DNA of 64,000 nt from the NCBI RefSeq assembly GCF_013031245.1, contig NZ_WPZL01000015.1, positions 35,043-99,042 on the forward strand, written 5' to 3'. This document shows, in pieces, positions 36,772 to 45,031 of the stretch. The first letter of the stretch is position 1, and every line of letters begins with the position of its first letter. The translations under genes and the position numbers were made by a program. The DNA is from Ruegeria lacuscaerulensis (GTDB lineage: Bacteria; Pseudomonadota; Alphaproteobacteria; Rhodobacterales; Rhodobacteraceae). A model generated the notes under the pieces. The model made no database searches. It saw nothing but the letters and a program-made list of their open reading frames with translations, and was not told the DNA's origin.

Positions 36772-38811
36772 TTACAGGAAGAGCGTCGGGCGCTCGCGTT
36801 TGAAAATCCGGTCTTCAGGTTCTGTGCCCAACAGCTCCCTGGCGTGACGATGACCGGAATAGACGGCAGCCTGAATGGTGCCGGGGACTTCTGCGTCGCC
36901 GATGGCTGTGTGTTTGATGCCCTGTGCCGCAAGCGCATCGGACAAACCGGTTTCCGGGACGCGATTGGTGACAGAAATCAAAGTTATTGCGGCAATGTCG
37001 GGTAATCCTTCGCCGGTGTCGGAGCGGATCACAGATAGCGCGCCGTCCTGCCATCCGGTCGCGGTGGCGTTCGGATACATTTTCACACTCGCCGCCAAAA
37101 GCTCGCCCAACATTCTGGATTGCTCCAGCGTGTTACCCATCCAGCCGGCCAGCGCGGCCATCGGAGTGACGATGTGAACCTCGTGACCCTTTGTAGCCAG
37201 ATCCACTGCCAAAGCGTTGGCCATATAATAGTGGTCATCATCGTAGATCACGACCGGTCCGGGAAATTCGGTGCCGTTCAGAACATCATCCGGGGTGAGA
37301 GCGTTGTCCTCAAACCCTTGGATTGGCGCAAGGTTCGATCTGCCCCGGCCGTCTCGCAACCAACGCGAACCTGTGGCAAGAAGAATGTGATCGGCGCCGA
37401 ATTCCGCAACGGCATCTGCGTCAAGCTCACTGTCAGCGTAAAGATGGACATTGCCCATCTGTTGCAATTGGTACAGCCGGTAGTCGCGTACCCGTCCCCA
37501 TGAGGCCAATCCCTTGATGGTCGATTCACGCAAGGAACGTCCGCCCATCTCGGCAGCTTTGTCGGCAACCGTGACTTCGTGCCCGGCGCGGGCAAGCGTC
37601 AGAGCGGCCTCCAATCCGGCAGGGCCGCCGCCGACAATCAGAATGTTCTCAGCAGTTTCGGCAGGTGGCACCGTTTCCGGATGCCAGCCGCGGCGCCATT
37701 CCTCGGACATGGTCGGGTTTTGGGTACAGCGAACCTGTACGCCTGATAACTCGACCGAGACACATACGTTACAGCCGATACATTCGCGGATGTCCTCAAT
37801 GCGGCCCTCTCTAATCTTGTTGGGCAGGAACGGATCGGCAATTGACGCGCGCGCCGCTCCGATCATGTCTAGAACACCGCGTTTGATCTGGCTGACCATT
37901 GTGTCAGGAGAGGTAAAGCGCCCAACGCCAAGTACCGGCTTGTCCGTTACTTTTTTGACGAAACTGGTGAACTCTTCCTGATACCCTTGTCGGGCGTAGC
38001 GCGCGGTTTGGCTGTCCGCGCTCCACCCCGAGATGTTGACGTCCCAAAGATCCGGAAGATCGGCCAAGGCCTCTACTACGTCCCGGCCTTCGCCGTCGCA
38101 GGTTATGCGTTTCGGTCCCGAGGCTTCGTGTACTGCAAATCGCAGTGCAACCGCCATTTCTCCAGCGGCTTCTTCCTGCGCCTCTTCCAGCACTTCGCGC
38201 AGCAGGCGCAGGCGGTTCTCGAACGATCCGCCATATTCGTCCGTTCGGTGATTGTAATGGGGCGAAAGGAAATGCCACAGGATCGAGGCATCGTGGCTGG
38301 CATAGACATAGGCCATGTCATAGCCTGCCCGTTTCGCCCGCCCGATCGCCGCCCGGAACGACGCGCGCAGGCGCTTGATGTCCGACTTGTCCATCGCCTT
38401 GGCGCTGTAAGGCATGTCCGGTTTCAGGGTCGGCAGTGACGACGGGCCCATCACCGGATACCCGTTCTCGATCCCGCGCGACCGGATACCCGTGTGGGCC
38501 AGTTCGATCGAGGCCAGGGCACCGTGAGAGTGAATGCGTTCGACCGACTTCGCATGGACCTTGACGTCACCGTCGTCCCAAAGCCTTTCGTAGGGCAGGC
38601 CGGAGAGATCCGAGGTCGGGTCGATCTCGGACAGCTGCATCCCTATGATGCCCCACCCGCCTTCGGCGCGCATTTCGCGGATACCGATGGCGCCATTGGG
38701 CATCAGATGGGAATGCCCGGTGGCGTAAGGCATCATTACAAAGCGATTGGGTGCCGTAACAGGGCCGATCCGCAAGGGCTCAAACAGAATATCGTACTGG
38801 CCATCCACCAT
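36772..38811 (-). CDS. TMADH/DgcA-like Fe-S flavoprotein demethylase (Old Yellow Enzyme family)
   Basis: 679 residues. FMN TIM barrel (1-340, with HYNHRTDEYGGSFENR), a 4Fe-4S motif Cys344-x2-Cys347-x2-Cys350-x11-Cys362 at almost the same positions as trimethylamine dehydrogenase, and a C-terminal nucleotide-binding domain (LIVGGGPAGLEAAL at 391-404). Relatives are trimethylamine, dimethylamine and histamine dehydrogenases, N-methylproline demethylase and dienoyl-CoA reductase. Residue 30, Cys in trimethylamine dehydrogenase where FMN is covalently attached, is Ala here (MMPYATGH), so FMN is probably not covalent. Position in the operon points to oxidative N-demethylation. Two bases after the Tm-1-like gene. 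Confidence 0.9.
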   Translation of the reverse strand: MVDGQYDILFEPLRIGPVTAPNRFVMMPYATGHSHLMPNGAIGIREMRAEGGWGIIGMQLSEIDPTSDLSGLPYERLWDDGDVKVHAKSVERIHSHGALASIELAHTGIRSRGIENGYPVMGPSSLPTLKPDMPYSAKAMDKSDIKRLRASFRAAIGRAKRAGYDMAYVYASHDASILWHFLSPHYNHRTDEYGGSFENRLRLLREVLEEAQEEAAGEMAVALRFAVHEASGPKRITCDGEGRDVVEALADLPDLWDVNISGWSADSQTARYARQGYQEEFTSFVKKVTDKPVLGVGRFTSPDTMVSQIKRGVLDMIGAARASIADPFLPNKIREGRIEDIRECIGCNVCVSVELSGVQVRCTQNPTMSEEWRRGWHPETVPPAETAENILIVGGGPAGLEAALTLARAGHEVTVADKAAEMGGRSLRESTIKGLASWGRVRDYRLYQLQQMGNVHLYADSELDADAVAEFGADHILLATGSRWLRDGRGRSNLAPIQGFEDNALTPDDVLNGTEFPGPVVIYDDDHYYMANALAVDLATKGHEVHIVTPMAALAGWMGNTLEQSRMLGELLAASVKMYPNATATGWQDGALSVIRSDTGEGLPDIAAITLISVTNRVPETGLSDALAAQGIKHTAIGDAEVPGTIQAAVYSGHRHARELLGTEPEDRIFKRERPTLFL

Positions 38812-38812
38812 G

Positions 38813-40054
38813 TCAGCCTCCGGTCTTTAGCGTGCCATCCGCTATCCAGCCGTCGATGATCTCAAGCACTTTTTCCGAGAACGCCTTGTCGTTGATGTGG
38901 CAATCCATAACGGTCAGATCGATAGGATCGCTCATTTCCTTTTTGTAGGCGTCAACCATGATGGCGAGGGACTCGGGATCGTGGGCCGGCATCCCTTCGG
39001 TATCCCAGGCGTGAATGCCCTGAGTGGGCAGGACGAATTTGACCGGCCCCTTGGATTGCTTAAGTCGGTTGGCAACCTCATGGGCCAATTGGCCGCGTTC
39101 TTCGCCCGTCAGAGATGCCGACGCCAACAGGCGGTTATGTGCGTGATACGGCCGGTCACGGAACCGCTCGGGAACAGGTTGCCAAGTGGCAAAATCGATC
39201 ATGTCGCCAAATCCCGGTGCCGCAATAATCGGCGTGGCATGGCGGCCAGCTGCGGTCATCCGGTCGGCCCCGGCATTGACAATCGATCCAACCATCAGGT
39301 TGCCGATTTCGGCGACGGCCAGTTCCAGCACACAGGCGAAATAACCTTGTTCGGCGAGGCTCTCCATCGCCATGCCACCCATGCCGGTGCCGTGGAACAC
39401 CGCCAGCGAAAAGCCCCGGTCGATCAGCGGCTGACGCAGATGCACCATATAGTGCAGCGCGGACGAGCCGAAGCTGACCATGCCGATCACCGGGCGATCG
39501 GGGTCTGGGGCGCGAACTGCTTGTGCTGCGCCATAGACAGCGCCCGCTGCCTGGCTCAGTGTCGCCATGCAGATATCATTTAGACCATAAAGGCCGCCTG
39601 CCCACAGGATCATCTGAATGTCCGCCGAAAGGCGCTCTGGCGGAATCAGGGCTGAGAAGGCAATGGTCGAGACGACGTATTTTGGAACACCAATGGGCAA
39701 CACGCGGGCACAATCCAGTGCCAGATCGGTGCCCATCGTGCCGCCAAGCGCCAGCATTCCATGAATTTTACCGTCGGCATACAGCTTCGCGGTCAGTTTC
39801 GAGGCACCGTCCGCCATGATCTGCATGGCGTGGTTTTCATCACCCGAGTCGATGGCGTCTTGGACGGTCTTCCCGGCCGCCGCCGCCACGTCATGCTTGG
39901 AAATATCCGTCGGCTCGGACGGGTCCCCCAATACGCTGACATCCATGGAAATGACATTGCCGCCCAGTTTGCGGATGTTGTCACAGACATAATTCAGTTC
40001 CGGGTCTTTGGTGTCATAGGTACCGATGACCAGAATGGTTTTTGGGTCGTTCAT
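38813..40054 (-). CDS. Tm-1-like ATP-binding UPF0261 protein
   Basis: 413 residues from ATG 40052-40054, with GGGAGG seven bases upstream. The N-terminal half (TILVIGTYDTKDPELNYVCD, GMLALGGTMGTDLAL) is the Tm-1 N-terminal domain, named after the tomato virus-resistance protein, and the C-terminal half (GMVSFGSSALHYMVHLRQPL and FHGTGMGGMAMESL) is the conserved UPF0261 second domain. Bacterial members are widespread and often lie in catabolic operons, but the reaction is unknown. Here it sits between two demethylase genes with gaps of 20 and 1 bases, so it probably works in the same pathway. Confidence 0.88.
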   Translation of the reverse strand: MNDPKTILVIGTYDTKDPELNYVCDNIRKLGGNVISMDVSVLGDPSEPTDISKHDVAAAAGKTVQDAIDSGDENHAMQIMADGASKLTAKLYADGKIHGMLALGGTMGTDLALDCARVLPIGVPKYVVSTIAFSALIPPERLSADIQMILWAGGLYGLNDICMATLSQAAGAVYGAAQAVRAPDPDRPVIGMVSFGSSALHYMVHLRQPLIDRGFSLAVFHGTGMGGMAMESLAEQGYFACVLELAVAEIGNLMVGSIVNAGADRMTAAGRHATPIIAAPGFGDMIDFATWQPVPERFRDRPYHAHNRLLASASLTGEERGQLAHEVANRLKQSKGPVKFVLPTQGIHAWDTEGMPAHDPESLAIMVDAYKKEMSDPIDLTVMDCHINDKAFSEKVLEIIDGWIADGTLKTGG

Positions 40055-40074
40055 GTTTTCCTCCCTGATACGCC

Positions 40075-42525
40075 TCAACCGCGCATGATTTCTCCCTTGG
40101 GGTCATAGAATGGCGCCAGCTGCGCCGTGATCGGGTACATTTGTCCGGCGATCTGCACCTCGAACCCTCCTTCGTCGATCCAGCTTTTGGATACGCCATC
40201 GGAATTTTCCAGCGAGGCGAGGCCGATCATCTGCTCAAGCCGGAAGCCCCAGTCGCCGCTGGTGACGTGGCCGACGATCTTGCCGTCTTTCCAAATGGGT
40301 TCATTGTGGATCAGATAGGGGCCTTCTTCGGCTGTCAGGCCGGGTACCGTGATAGATACGGTTCTGTGAAGTGGCGTAGCTGACTCGGCCTTTTGCTTGA
40401 GCAATGCTTCGCGCCCGACAAAATCCTCTTTGTCCAGCCGCACCGCAAATCCCAGCCCGGTTTCAAAGGGTGTATCATCCTCACCAATGTCGTGACCAAA
40501 GTGACGGAAGCCTTTCTCCAGACGGCACGCGTTCATGGCAAACATTCCCATGTGGCGCAGACCATGTGGTTTGCCCGCCTCCAACAGCGCGTCGTAAATT
40601 CCGGCCGTGAATTCGGTCGGGGCCATCAGTTCGTAACCCAGCTCACCCAGGAACGAGCGGCGGATTGTCAGGGCGCGGGCATGGGCGACGTCAATTTCGC
40701 GGGCGGCCCCAAAGGGGAATGCGTCGTTGGACAGGTCGTCGCCGCTGATCGCCTGCAGGATGGCACGGGATTTCGGGCCGTGTAGAGTCAGCAACCCAAA
40801 AGCGGACGTCGCGTCGAAAACCTCGAACCTCCAATCCTCATCGGCATTTGATTTGATCCAGTGCTTATCGCGCATCTGGCTGGGGTGGCCGGAAACCACC
40901 ATAAAGCTCTGAGGCGCGATACGGGTTACGGTTACATCCGCTTCGATCCCGCCGCGGGCATTGAGGAACTGGGTGTAGACCGACGTGCCAACGGCAACAT
41001 CCATCTCGGCACCGCACACCCGGTTCAACGCCTTCGCGGCATCAGGCCCCTGAACCTGAATCTTGGCGTACATCGACTGATCGAGGATTACCGCGGCATC
41101 ACGTGCGGCAAGGCATTCGTCTTTGACATGCGCCGACCAGGGCTTCCATCGGATCGATGGCTCATCGCGCCAATCCCCGCCATAGTACATCGGGACTTCC
41201 CAGCCGATCCGTTCGGCAAACTGCGCACCCGATTCCTTCAGCCGGTCATGCAACAGAACCCGGCGTACTCCGCGCGCTGATGTGACCTGCCGCCCGGCCC
41301 AGTGGATACCATAGTGAAAACCGACCGCTTCGGCGGCGCGTTCCGCATTATAGGCCGTGTTCTTCTGGAACGGGTGCGCACGCACCGCCAACAGGGGCAG
41401 CATGGACCGCGACGGCATCCCGTCGATGATCCACTCGGCCATGGTCAATCCAGTGCCGCCTGAATTCAGAATCCCGTTGGAATTCATTCCGGTGGCCAGA
41501 TAGACACCTTTGATTTCGGAAGACGGGCCCATGTAGGGGCGCCCATCGGGCGTAAAGCTTTCCGGCCCGTTAAAGAAGGTTTGAATTCCCATCTCGGCCA
41601 GCGCAGGCATCCGCGCGAACATACGCTCCAGTTCGGGCTCGACATGTTCCATGTCAAACGGCAACTCGTCGAACTCGAAATCTTCCGGAATGCCATTGCG
41701 AGCATAAGGTTTGCCCATCGCCTCGAAACCGCCAATCAGCAGCTTGCCCGCATCCTCTTTCCAATAGGTGCGTTCTTCGGCGATATTCAGGATCGGCTGC
41801 GTCGAAGGCAGCCCCTCGACCGGCTCCGTCACAATATAAAAGTGTTCCGCCGCGTGCAGCGGCACCGTTGCCCCATGCGCCTTGGCGAACAGATGGCTCC
41901 ACATGCCGCCGGCAATCAGTACTTTTTCGGTGGCAATCACGCCGCGATCGGTTTCGACGCCGGTGACTTTGCCATTTTTGAGAACCAGGCGCTCAACTTT
42001 GGTTTCCTCAAAAACCTGCGCACCCAGTGCCCGCGCCCCTTTGGACATTGCCACCGAAACATCCAGCGGATTGACCTGGCCGTTCGATGGCACGAAGAAC
42101 GCGGATTTGACGTCGCTGACTTCTACGTCGGGCCAATATTCCTGCAATTCCGGTACCGAGAGGATCTGTGTCGGAATGCCCATTCTCGCGGCATGGTCAT
42201 GACTGCGTAATAATTGTTCGTGGCGCACGTCGCTTAGCGCAAGGTTGATCGTGCCGTTTTGCTTGTAACCTGTGCCTTGCCCAGTCTCAATTTCCAGCGC
42301 TTGAAAGAGCTTGGCCGTGTATTTCCCAAGCTCGGTTTGCGATGTGCTGTCACGCAACTGACCCACAATCCCGGCGGCATGCCATGTGGTGCCACAGGCT
42401 ATTTTTTTTCGTTCGATGAGGACTGCGGGCACGCCTCGATGCGCCAAATGGTACAACGTCGACACACCAATAATACCACCGCCAACAATGACGACCGGGG
42501 CCTGATCGGGAAGGGGTTTGGACAT
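40075..42525 (-). CDS. Sarcosine/dimethylglycine-dehydrogenase-like FAD-GcvT fusion
   Basis: 816 residues from ATG 42523-42525. The N-terminal FAD domain has VVIVGGGIIG (11-20) and TWHAAG with His49, the residue that carries covalent FAD in DMGDH/SARDH relatives. From about 440 to the end is a GcvT folate domain (GELGYELMAPTEFTAG, ACRLEKGFRHFGHDIGEDDT). Such enzymes oxidise an N-methyl group and deliver it as methylene-tetrahydrofolate. First catabolic gene after IclR. Since the operon also has a separate GcvT and a TMADH-like protein, several methyl groups may be removed in sequence. Specific substrate unknown. Confidence 0.92.
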   Translation of the reverse strand: MSKPLPDQAPVVIVGGGIIGVSTLYHLAHRGVPAVLIERKKIACGTTWHAAGIVGQLRDSTSQTELGKYTAKLFQALEIETGQGTGYKQNGTINLALSDVRHEQLLRSHDHAARMGIPTQILSVPELQEYWPDVEVSDVKSAFFVPSNGQVNPLDVSVAMSKGARALGAQVFEETKVERLVLKNGKVTGVETDRGVIATEKVLIAGGMWSHLFAKAHGATVPLHAAEHFYIVTEPVEGLPSTQPILNIAEERTYWKEDAGKLLIGGFEAMGKPYARNGIPEDFEFDELPFDMEHVEPELERMFARMPALAEMGIQTFFNGPESFTPDGRPYMGPSSEIKGVYLATGMNSNGILNSGGTGLTMAEWIIDGMPSRSMLPLLAVRAHPFQKNTAYNAERAAEAVGFHYGIHWAGRQVTSARGVRRVLLHDRLKESGAQFAERIGWEVPMYYGGDWRDEPSIRWKPWSAHVKDECLAARDAAVILDQSMYAKIQVQGPDAAKALNRVCGAEMDVAVGTSVYTQFLNARGGIEADVTVTRIAPQSFMVVSGHPSQMRDKHWIKSNADEDWRFEVFDATSAFGLLTLHGPKSRAILQAISGDDLSNDAFPFGAAREIDVAHARALTIRRSFLGELGYELMAPTEFTAGIYDALLEAGKPHGLRHMGMFAMNACRLEKGFRHFGHDIGEDDTPFETGLGFAVRLDKEDFVGREALLKQKAESATPLHRTVSITVPGLTAEEGPYLIHNEPIWKDGKIVGHVTSGDWGFRLEQMIGLASLENSDGVSKSWIDEGGFEVQIAGQMYPITAQLAPFYDPKGEIMRG

Positions 42526-42551
42526 TTTTGTCTCCGGACAAATCAGAGCTT

Positions 42552-43310
42552 TCAAGGGTGCAAGGCCACCCCAGAGTGAGATCTCTTCAGTTTCTCTTTG
42601 GGATTGGTTGAAGGCCGAGTGCCGCCGATGGCAGCCGTTCCTGATCGGGCTGCGAGCAAGACGGCAGAATTCAAAGGGATCAATTCTTGTTTGGTGGGGT
42701 TTCGGGACCTTGCGAGGGTAACGATAAAGCTGGCGGCGCCGGCCGCACCGAAGATCGGTGCAGACAAGGATGTTGTGGATGAATTCGCCTCGGGTGAAGG
42801 AGCAACGCCTTGCGCTCTAAACTCTGACGTCGCCGCATCCCAATTTGACTTGTTAGAATTCAATTGGGCAACATCTGACAATGCTTGGTCACACACAGCA
42901 CACAGGCAGACTCCAGGGCTCGAATATGTGGAAATTTCCTGAAAGGTGCCTTCTTGTGGCCTTCCTTGATTGAATACCAGAAGCGGCACCAGGGGTTTCG
43001 GCTGCACCGAGTACAGAAACGCCCAGCAGGATGCTTCTTCCGAAGCGACTTCAAGGACCTGCGCAAGAATATTGAGAAACGACACGTCAGAATTCGACAA
43101 GCGTGCTAGGTCGAAAATTGCTGACCCAAGTCTATATTCCTTTGTGCTGGTATCTTGCTCAAGAAAAGAATTTGATTCGAGCTCACACAGGTACCTGTAG
43201 ACAGTTGCCTTGTTCTGCCCTGTAAGTCGGGAAATTTCGGATAGGCCAAACTCACTTGAGCCTTCGGAGAAATAGCCTAGAATTTTCAGCGCCTTAGAGA
43301 CCGTTCCCAT
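42552..43310 (-). CDS. IclR-family regulator of the demethylase operon
   Basis: 252 residues. N-terminal winged helix (SKALKILGYFSEGSSEFGLS, then RLTGQNKATVYRYLCELES) and a GAF-like effector domain (about 80-230), which has an odd Cys-rich patch (VCLCAVC). Transcribed in the same direction as the demethylase genes with a 26-bp gap, and divergent from tctC. The 149-bp gap contains a perfect 7-bp inverted repeat at 43393-43413, a likely operator. It may repress or activate both divergent units. Ligand unknown. Confidence 0.88.
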   Translation of the reverse strand: MGTVSKALKILGYFSEGSSEFGLSEISRLTGQNKATVYRYLCELESNSFLEQDTSTKEYRLGSAIFDLARLSNSDVSFLNILAQVLEVASEEASCWAFLYSVQPKPLVPLLVFNQGRPQEGTFQEISTYSSPGVCLCAVCDQALSDVAQLNSNKSNWDAATSEFRAQGVAPSPEANSSTTSLSAPIFGAAGAASFIVTLARSRNPTKQELIPLNSAVLLAARSGTAAIGGTRPSTNPKEKLKRSHSGVALHP

Positions 43311-43392
43311 CCTTTTCTCCTTTTTTGTCTTCCCGTTGCGTTGTGAATTTTTGCGTCACTTTCCACGCCAGAGTTGACACAAAATGAGTCAC

Positions 43393-43413
43393 TGTGCAAT
43401 TATTATTTGCACA
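43393..43413. promoter_or_regulatory. Inverted repeat in the IclR/tctC divergent promoter
   Basis: TGTGCAA-N7-TTGCACA is a perfect dyad, with a candidate -35 TTGACA at 43374-43379 for the rightward tctC promoter. It sits 47 bases upstream of the tctC start. Probable binding site for one of the two IclR proteins. Confidence 0.55.
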
Positions 43414-43459
43414 AGTGGTGACAATAGTGAACCCAATAAACTTGCTCAGGGAGAGAGAA

Positions 43460-44401
43460 ATGCTCAAGAAAACACTTGCCGCAACCATGTTGACTACGAT
43501 GGCGCTGGCACCGGTGGCGGCTCAGGCCGAATATCCGGAAAAGCCCGTGGAGTTTGTTAATCCGTGGCCTCCCGGTGATCTCGAAGACGTGTTGACGCGC
43601 ATGATCGCGGAAGACTTTCAAAATGAATACGGCGTGCCGGCCGCGGTCGTGAACAAACCCGGCGGTGGCGGTGGTCCGTTCCCTGGCGCGGTCGAGGTGG
43701 CCGGGGCCAAGCCTGATGGTTATACCGTCGGATCTTTTATTGTGGCCGTGCCGGTTGTTGGTCCACAGATCGGCATTCCTGAACTGAACCCGAACCCATT
43801 TGAACCGCTTGGCGCATTTCTGACTTATCCGTTTGTCATTGTCGCCGGAAAGGATGCTCCTTACGACGACGTGGACGGGCTGGCCGAATACGCCAAAGAG
43901 AATGACGTTGCTCTGGGCCACTTTGGCGCTCCGCTGATCCCGACCAAAGTGACCATGGCGCTGGCCAACGAAAAGGGTTTCTCTTTTGGTTCGGATGCCG
44001 CCTTTGACATGCTGGACTGCAATTCTCTGGCATCGGGCGACGTTGACGTTATGAACACCACCCTGCAGTTGGTTCTGCCCTGCATTGATGACATCAAGGT
44101 GCTTGCGTCGATCGGTGGTGAACGCATCAGCCTGACACCGGATGCGCCCACCGTGTCGGAGATTTCGCCAACGTTGGACATTGCACTGTGGAACGGGTTG
44201 TTTGTTCACAAGGACACGCCCGCAGATGTTCGCGAAAAAATCATCGCAGTTGCTGAAAAGACCATGAAGTCCGAGCGCGCGCAAAAGTTGGCCGAAGAAA
44301 CGGGCGCATTGGTTTATTGGCAGAGCGCGGACGATACGCAGGCCTTGATCGAAAAGAACATTGAGACATTGGGCAATATCGACAGCATGCTCTCGCAGTA
44401 G
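43460..44401 (+). CDS. tctC: Tripartite tricarboxylate transporter substrate-binding protein (TctC)
   Basis: 313 residues from ATG 43460 with GGGAGAGAG upstream. A classic signal peptide (MLKKTLAATMLTTMALAPVA, cut after AQA) precedes the Bug/TctC fold; the family start of the mature protein (YPEKPVEFVNPWPPGDLEDV) is present. It delivers a carboxylate-type solute from the periplasm to TctAB. Followed by a strong hairpin before tctB that should keep binding protein in excess. Ligand cannot be read from sequence; the locus suggests a methylated carboxylate. Confidence 0.92.
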   Translation: MLKKTLAATMLTTMALAPVAAQAEYPEKPVEFVNPWPPGDLEDVLTRMIAEDFQNEYGVPAAVVNKPGGGGGPFPGAVEVAGAKPDGYTVGSFIVAVPVVGPQIGIPELNPNPFEPLGAFLTYPFVIVAGKDAPYDDVDGLAEYAKENDVALGHFGAPLIPTKVTMALANEKGFSFGSDAAFDMLDCNSLASGDVDVMNTTLQLVLPCIDDIKVLASIGGERISLTPDAPTVSEISPTLDIALWNGLFVHKDTPADVREKIIAVAEKTMKSERAQKLAEETGALVYWQSADDTQALIEKNIETLGNIDSMLSQ

Positions 44402-44416
44402 CGTTGTTTCTCCCGG

Positions 44417-44445
44417 GGCGACCGGCATGTTATGTGCCGGTCGCC
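44417..44445. other. Stem loop between tctC and tctB
   Basis: Eleven base pairs, GGCGACCGGCA opposite TGCCGGTCGCC, loop TGTTATG. Lies 16 bp after the tctC stop. Likely stabilises tctC mRNA and limits read-through; no U-tract. Confidence 0.6.
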
Positions 44446-44477
44446 TTGCTCCATGAACACGGGACAAGCATGGGAGG

Positions 44478-45023
44478 ATGCCTGTGATACGCGCGAAAAC
44501 TCTTCAGGACTTATTCAAACGCTACAGAAGGCCAGGTGATCTGGTCTTTGCCTGGGCCTTTTTGGCCTTCAGCCTGTTTCTTTGGTTCAATCTGGATGCT
44601 CAGACCGAAACCGTCAAAGGGACAAAGTGGGCGGCTCAACCATCCTTTTGGCCAACCGTCGCGGTGTATACGATGGTCGGGTTCGGTGCGCTTCACCTGG
44701 TCAGCTCATTCGTGTCGCCTAAACTTGAAGGGCGCTGGCGAGAGGTGGGTTTCTGGCTCCGGTCTTTCGAATACGCTGCGTGGTTCATGGCATACGTTGT
44801 TCTGGTTCCGCGGCTTGGATACCTGCCGTCCACGATCCTTTTCACGGTCGTGCTGACAATTCGGTTGGCCTATCCACTACGCCCGTTTCTGGGGGCCGCT
44901 GTAGCACTGGCCGTGACCGTTGTTGTCGTTTTCAAGTCCTTTCTACAAGTGAAAGTCCCGGGAGGTCAGGTCTATGAATACCTGCCCGACACGCTGCGCG
45001 CTTTCATGCTAACCTATTTCTGA
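44478..45023 (+). CDS. tctB: Tripartite tricarboxylate transporter small permease (TctB)
   Basis: 181 residues with four hydrophobic helices (FAWAFLAFSLFLWFNL first) and the usual TctB size. ATG at 44478 has GGGAGG just upstream (TGGGAGGATG, only a base apart), so a start at the in-frame GTG six bases downstream is possible. It helps TctA form the membrane channel. Eight bases to tctA. Ordinary composition, co-transcribed with tctC and tctA. Confidence 0.88.
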   Translation: MPVIRAKTLQDLFKRYRRPGDLVFAWAFLAFSLFLWFNLDAQTETVKGTKWAAQPSFWPTVAVYTMVGFGALHLVSSFVSPKLEGRWREVGFWLRSFEYAAWFMAYVVLVPRLGYLPSTILFTVVLTIRLAYPLRPFLGAAVALAVTVVVVFKSFLQVKVPGGQVYEYLPDTLRAFMLTYF

Positions 45024-45031
45024 GAGGCATC

